From Cupriavidus sp. P-10 (GTDB lineage Bacteria > Pseudomonadota > Gammaproteobacteria > Burkholderiales > Burkholderiaceae), in NCBI RefSeq assembly GCF_003402535.2, contig NZ_AP025174.1:248001-312000 (forward strand): 64,000 bases of DNA, given 5' to 3'. The position numbers and the translations under genes were made by a program. Below the pieces are notes generated by a model, which searched no databases, was not told where the DNA came from, and worked only from the letters and a program-made list of their open reading frames with translations. Of the stretch, positions 60,241-64,000 are shown in pieces. Every line of letters starts with the position of its first letter. Positions within the stretch are counted from its first letter, which is position 1.

Positions 60241-60679
60241 TTGCGGCAACGACGAAATGAACGCTTGGCTGCGCCAGATGGCGCGCCAGCAAGCAGACAA
60301 GGATCTGATCAAGATCTACGTCGCAACAACAGCCGACGAACCCACCAAGATCGCTGGGTATTATGCGATCAACACGACCTCGGTTCTCACCGAGGGGATG
60401 GGTGGCCAGAAACTTCCCTCGAACGTACCCGCGGTGCTCCTGGCACGGCTCGCCGTTGACGCGAGTTACAAGGGCCAGGGGCTCGGCGGGTGCCTTCTGA
60501 TGAATGCACTCGAGCTGGCGGCCGAAACGGCTGAGTTGGTCGGAATTCGTTGCATCGTGGTCGACGCCATCGATGACAACGCGGCTCAATTCTACCAACA
60601 CTACGGCTTTGAGCCGTTGACCACCGACCCTTACCGGCTGGTCCTGCACCTCCATACGGTGCGCACCCTCTTGCAATAA
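60194..60679 (+). CDS. GNAT-type (TacT-like) toxin
   Basis: 161 residues from TTG 60194, which has AGGA 9 bp upstream; a GTG start at 60164 is less likely. It contains EIHLLNSSHDRKAFDCGNDE MN, the acetyl-CoA loop LARLAVDASYKGQGLGGCLL and the FYQHYGFEPL tail with the usual catalytic tyrosine. TacT-like toxins acetylate the amino group of charged tRNAs and stop translation. It overlaps the antitoxin gene and is probably functional. Confidence 0.88.
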   Translation: MEIHLLNSSHDRKAFDCGNDEMNAWLRQMARQQADKDLIKIYVATTADEPTKIAGYYAINTTSVLTEGMGGQKLPSNVPAVLLARLAVDASYKGQGLGGCLLMNALELAAETAELVGIRCIVVDAIDDNAAQFYQHYGFEPLTTDPYRLVLHLHTVRTLLQ

Positions 60680-60695
60680 GAGCGGCAGCTGATAA

Positions 60696-60733
60696 ACGGG
60701 CTGGGGCGCTTCCACGCGGCCCAGCCCCGTTTT
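60696..60733 (+). terminator. Rho-independent terminator after the toxin gene
   Basis: ACGGGCTGGG pairs with CCCAGCCCCGT (one bulged base) around a GC-rich loop, followed by TTTT. It lies 16 bp after the toxin stop codon. Confidence 0.7.
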
Positions 60734-60900
60734 CTTCACCCGTTGAGCAGCGCGAAGCGTCGCTCTTCCGCCGGCGCCGGCACCGCCCGCGCCCGACTCC
60801 ATGAAGGTCACGTCGCCTTCTACGTTCAGGGCGCCGTTGTTCGCACGATCAAACGGGCCTCGGGCTATCGACGCTGCCACAGACCCGTGCCTACGGGAGA

Positions 60901-61443
60901 TTAGCCTCGATAGGATGGACGGATAGCAGCCTTTCGGTCGTCGTGCAGCTTCCGAGCAACAAACGCCTCTCGCACGAAACCCCGGAACGCCTCCTTGACG
61001 TCGTCCAACGTCAGGTCGCTCAACGCCTTCACCGAGGTCTTTCGCGCACTGCTTTCAAGCTCGTTCCAAGTCTCGAAGCGGACTGCGCCGTCAGCATCGG
61101 AAACGATGTTCAGGGTATGCGTATTAGTCTCCCCTGCGAATCCCGGCCCGAACTGGCTACGGTCCTCGATATGTTCGCCCTGCTTTGCGACAAAGGCGAT
61201 GGACACGTTCGCGCGGAAATCGACAACGTCGCGCGCATACCGACAGGAGTATCCCTCCTGCTTCATAGCATCCGCCTGTTCCCGTAGGTAGCGGTAGATG
61301 CCAGCCTCTTCGAACGCTTCGCGAGCACGGACCACCATGTGTGCCCGCGCCGCTTTCTCCCGATCCTTCGCGGCCTGCCGCTCACGAGCCTCTGATGCCT
61401 CCATGTCTCGGAACTCAACGGAAATTTGTCTGAAATCGCTCAT
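60901..61443 (-). CDS. Hypothetical protein, 180 residues
   Basis: The first half is highly charged and predicted helical (RDMEASEARERQAAKDREKA ARAH), then VVRAREAFEEAGIYRYLREQ; the second half has alternating strands (VSIAFVAKQGEHI, THTLNIVSDADGAVRFETWN). No signal peptide. I do not recognise the family. It is the last gene of the minus-strand group headed by the methyltransferase, 36 bp after it, and may be a plasmid or integrative-element gene. Confidence 0.65.
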   Translation of the reverse strand: MSDFRQISVEFRDMEASEARERQAAKDREKAARAHMVVRAREAFEEAGIYRYLREQADAMKQEGYSCRYARDVVDFRANVSIAFVAKQGEHIEDRSQFGPGFAGETNTHTLNIVSDADGAVRFETWNELESSARKTSVKALSDLTLDDVKEAFRGFVREAFVARKLHDDRKAAIRPSYRG

Positions 61444-61479
61444 ACGTGTAGTTGGGTAATAGGTGGTTGGCAGGAAGCT

Positions 61480-63285
61480 TTACATCCGTAGCCTGGTGGA
61501 CTTGGGAAGCGTGTCGAAGGCGTTGTAGTCGTCAGGAATAGCGGCCGACCCGATCTCGGCACGCAGCCGCTCCTTGGCGCTGCGGACTGCGGGCGAGTCG
61601 GTCGGTGTCGGTGCAGGCAGTCCGGGAGTATTCGTCGCGGCCATCACGACAGCGGAGCCGTCGCGATAGCGAATTTCGACTGCTTGGCCAAGTTTCGGCA
61701 TCTCACGCAATGCCACGGCCTGGTGCAGGATGCCCGACACGTCATCGATCTTCTGCACCACAAGATCCTGACGTACGGCGACAATCGGCCCGACATAGCG
61801 ACCGTCGCCTGGCTCTGCGCGCCGCAGGTCAGCAACAACCTGTGCGGCAAGCTGAGCGACCTCCTGATCCACGCCGAGTCGATCCTCGAAACCCCGGGCA
61901 ACCCGGTTGTGCATCTCCACTTCTGGGCGCCCTGCAAAGCGGTTCACGGAGTTGCCGATGTGATGCCCGACGTCAGCGAACTTCTCATAGATCACCGATT
62001 GACCGGCCATCTCGTGCTTCATTGTTTCAGATGCATCGCCTAGAATATGGGAAGGAATTTGTTTAAACCGCGCGTGCTCAGTTGCCGTGAATTGACGCAT
62101 AAGCGAAGGATCGTCTCGATGCCGTAATTTCGGGTCAGTCGACCTAATTTTGGCGTACCCTTTAGTTAACGTTCCGACATTTTCGTCATTGGCATCGTAG
62201 ATCTGCATTTTGAAGTTCTTGCCTGCGGCGAGATCCCTCGCCTCCTTTTCAACAAGGCCTCTCATCGTGCCCCAGCGAGCGTCGTCTGCTGGGATGTCTT
62301 CGAGTAAATCGCCAATAACCTGGCGCATCGCTTTCGGCGGCATCAGCTGATCGAAGTCGAAATCGATTCCCTGAGTTACAGCGACCATACACCAACGATC
62401 TCGATTTTCAATCGCACCCCATTCCTTTCCATTTAGAATTCGTTCATGCGTGGTGTAACCTAGATCGCGGAGTTGAGAGCGGAGAATGCTAGCGGACGCC
62501 GTATTCGCGTAAGTCGGCACATTTTCAATAGCGACAATTGCCGGCGCAGCCTTGTTCAGGATGACGAGCGCCGCGACGACCAGGTGCCCGACCTCCGGAT
62601 GCGCCTCGGGATGTTTGAGGCCGCGTTTGGCCGTGCCGGCTCGGCTCGCTCCCGAACAGGGGATGCCAGCCTCCAGAATCTCGACCTTCGGTATGTGAGC
62701 CAGGCCCCGATCATCAAAAGCCAGCTCCTGCATGGGTGCGGCGAGAGGGACGGTATCGTCTGACCAGGCATCATTGAACTCGGACGCGTGCTCAAGCAAC
62801 TCGGGGCGGATCTCGTTCGCGAATTCGAGCTTCGCCTTGAGCCCTGCCCGCTGCAGGCCTGCATGTATGGCATGCGACATGATGCCGCCGCCGTGCGATA
62901 GACTGCCGATGCGCAACGGCTCGCCATTCTCCATGCGCGATCTCAGGCGCTGCAGGCGCTCCTGCTTCTTCAGCTCAGATGCCAACGGCAGTAGGTAGAT
63001 CTGGCCGTCCTTGACCACCATCCGGATCGCAGCCATGCCATCGAACGCAGCCAGCAGTTGGTTACTGTTCAGGTCGATTACGGGCATCGTCCGGGATCGA
63101 ACCTGCTTCGGTGTCACGGTACGAGTTCCGTCCTTGCTTAGCGTGAGCACCACGCTTCTGCCCTTCACTTCGACTTCGTAACTCTGGCCTGGCCCGAAGC
63201 CAGCGCGCTCCAGCTCGAGGCCCTGAAGCCAAACACGCGGCTTGCCGCGGTTGGCACCAATTGTCTTGATGAAATAGCCGTCCAT
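61480..63285 (-). CDS. Orphan DNA cytosine-5 methyltransferase with N-terminal extension
   Basis: 601 residues. Cytosine-5 methyltransferase motifs: I (SLSHGGGIMSHAIHAGL, about 128-144), IV with catalytic Cys210 (GIPCSGAS in place of PCQxxS), VI (IENVPTYA, about 253-260), VIII-like NRDRWCMVAV, and X (HHIGNSVNRFAG). An N-terminal part of about 100 residues (IKTIGANRGKPRVWLQG, YEVEVKGRSVVLTLSKDG) looks like a small AbrB/SymE-like beta domain. No restriction enzyme gene adjoins it, so it is probably an anti-restriction or regulatory methylase of a mobile element. Confidence 0.85.
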   Translation of the reverse strand: MDGYFIKTIGANRGKPRVWLQGLELERAGFGPGQSYEVEVKGRSVVLTLSKDGTRTVTPKQVRSRTMPVIDLNSNQLLAAFDGMAAIRMVVKDGQIYLLPLASELKKQERLQRLRSRMENGEPLRIGSLSHGGGIMSHAIHAGLQRAGLKAKLEFANEIRPELLEHASEFNDAWSDDTVPLAAPMQELAFDDRGLAHIPKVEILEAGIPCSGASRAGTAKRGLKHPEAHPEVGHLVVAALVILNKAAPAIVAIENVPTYANTASASILRSQLRDLGYTTHERILNGKEWGAIENRDRWCMVAVTQGIDFDFDQLMPPKAMRQVIGDLLEDIPADDARWGTMRGLVEKEARDLAAGKNFKMQIYDANDENVGTLTKGYAKIRSTDPKLRHRDDPSLMRQFTATEHARFKQIPSHILGDASETMKHEMAGQSVIYEKFADVGHHIGNSVNRFAGRPEVEMHNRVARGFEDRLGVDQEVAQLAAQVVADLRRAEPGDGRYVGPIVAVRQDLVVQKIDDVSGILHQAVALREMPKLGQAVEIRYRDGSAVVMAATNTPGLPAPTPTDSPAVRSAKERLRAEIGSAAIPDDYNAFDTLPKSTRLRM

Positions 63286-63300
63286 GGGTGTTTTTGGTGG

Positions 63301-63795
63301 TCAGTGGATCTTTTCGTACCGGCTGATGGACTCGGCGTTGCTGCCGAGCATTCGTTCCGTGGCGAACTTGAGAGACTCCAGGCGAGCAGCACTTGACGAT
63401 CCCGACCAGATCTTCCGCGGCATAGACCGCGTCAGGCGACGGACCGCTTTGACCAGCGCTTCTTCGCTGTCGAACTGGCGACCATGGAGATCAGCGAGGC
63501 CTGCTTCCAATCCGGCCGTGCACACTGTTGCCGTAGCCGGCCAGGAAGGCATATCACCGGGGTGTTCGCTTTCGTCTCTGTCGTAAGCCATCATCGCTGC
63601 CAGGTAGGCATTGGCTTGGGACGGCTCCACCAGGGCTAGACGTCGGGAGGAAGCTGGACCCACGCCACCATTCCAGGCAAGCGGGCCGTAGTAGACGTCA
63701 GGTTCTGACGAGTTGGCGTCGCAGATTTCGAATGTGAAGCTGTCCACGTCCGTCAGAAAGAATCCCGCACCCAGTTCCACGTACTTGCTACTCAT
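63301..63795 (-). CDS. Hypothetical protein, 164 residues
   Basis: From ATG 63795 (GGGAG 9 bp upstream), overlapping the end of the upstream gene by three bases. The sequence begins MSSKYVELGAGFFLTDVDSF and contains YYGPLAWNGGVGPASSRRLA and AAMMAYDRDES, an unknown family. It ends 15 bp before the methyltransferase gene, so the two are co-transcribed. It may be a companion of the methylase or a plasmid housekeeping gene; no function is proposed. Confidence 0.65.
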   Translation of the reverse strand: MSSKYVELGAGFFLTDVDSFTFEICDANSSEPDVYYGPLAWNGGVGPASSRRLALVEPSQANAYLAAMMAYDRDESEHPGDMPSWPATATVCTAGLEAGLADLHGRQFDSEEALVKAVRRLTRSMPRKIWSGSSSAARLESLKFATERMLGSNAESISRYEKIH

Positions 63796-64000
63796 GAGGG
63801 GGCTCCCGCGTTGTTGCGTTCTCCGATACGCTGCAACGTTCGGCCAAGGGGGTGGGCGGGCGTGGGAGGAGTAGACGTTAGCCAAGACGCCACTTGTTGG
63901 ACCATACCAGCGGGTCTGTCGATCACGGATGGCTTCACACGTTCGATCATCCCCCTGCTCTGCAGATGGAGCGACAGGCGGCTGTACTCTTCTACGGTGT
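63792..64000 (-). CDS. Unknown protein, C-terminal end only, cut by window edge
   Basis: An open frame enters from the right window edge and encodes TVEEYSRLSLHLQSRGMIER, then DRPAGMVQQVASWLTSTPPT and a proline/arginine-rich tail ending ERNNAGAPS. Its TGA overlaps the ATG of the next gene, which supports it being real and the first visible member of the same operon. The family cannot be told from 68 residues. Confidence 0.55.
   Translation of the reverse strand, partial: TVEEYSRLSLHLQSRGMIERVKPSVIDRPAGMVQQVASWLTSTPPTPAHPLGRTLQRIGERNNAGAPS

Noticed and set aside
1..64000. CRISPR arrays, tRNA or rRNA genes, replication and partition genes
   Set aside because: No regularly spaced repeats, no cloverleaf-like or rRNA sequence, and no Rep or ParA/ParB motifs were noticed; the plasmid origin therefore remains an inference.

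Overview
The window looks like Burkholderiales (Betaproteobacteria) accessory DNA, most likely from a Cupriavidus/Ralstonia- or Bordetella/Achromobacter-like organism. Two Bug-type (tripartite tricarboxylate) solute receptors, a betaproteobacterial style of CoA-thioester catabolic operon with FCD-type GntR regulators, and IncP-type KfrA proteins support this. The two KfrA modules, H-NS-like proteins, toxin-antitoxin pair, orphan C5 methyltransferase and many truncated insertion sequences suggest a plasmid, megaplasmid or chromid, but no replication or partition gene is in view to prove it.

Layout. 1-2.3 kb: a truncated FAD oxidoreductase and an NTF2-like protein diverge from a Bug receptor and a YtcJ-like amidohydrolase. 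4.3-4.7 kb: scars of two insertion sequences. 5.2-8.5 kb: first copy of a module (minus strand: kfrA, AT-hook/H-NS gene, kfrA tail remnant, short H-NS gene, cpoB), whose kfrA is cut by a Tn3-family transposon (8.5-12.0 kb). 12.5-20.8 kb: a PotABCD-like ABC transporter, acyl-CoA ligase, crotonase and AcuI-type reductase, divergent from a TetR regulator. 20.9-22.5 kb: two nested, truncated IS110 elements. 22.6-26.3 kb: second copy of the kfrA/H-NS/cpoB module. 26.7-32.6 kb: Bug receptor, CaiB-type CoA-transferase and a three-subunit biotin-dependent acyl-CoA carboxylase. 32.8-34.4 kb: two convergent, paralogous GntR/FCD regulators. 34.8-40.6 kb: bioA-bioF-bioD-bioB followed by a cytochrome P450. 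41.4-45.0 kb: flavodoxin-like gene, ISL3 element and an IS4 fragment. 45.1-54.9 kb: LivHMGF transporter with crotonase, ADP-forming acyl-CoA synthetase, GntR regulator, LivK-like receptor and MFS permease. 54.8-55.7 and 59.0-59.5 kb: gene debris around an acyl-CoA synthetase/DUF169 pair with a divergent XRE-cupin regulator. 59.9-60.7 kb: DUF1778-GNAT toxin-antitoxin pair. 60.9-64.0 kb: a minus-strand group with an orphan cytosine-5 methyltransferase.

How the genes may work together. The most coherent system is at 26.5-40.6 kb. A solute receptor, a CoA-transferase and a split biotin carboxylase would import, activate and carboxylate an unknown organic acid. Next to it is a complete late biotin pathway ending in a P450, which could supply the pimeloyl precursor as Bacillus BioI does. 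The upstream regions of both operons share an 11-bp block and a 30-bp block (25 of 30 positions identical), and two GntR paralogues lie between them. This suggests one regulon that makes the carboxylase and its cofactor together. A second theme is reciprocal decay of the two kfrA/H-NS/cpoB modules: copy 1 has lost the front of kfrA, while copy 2 has an amber codon in the short H-NS gene and an 88-codon in-frame deletion in cpoB, so a full set exists only across both copies.
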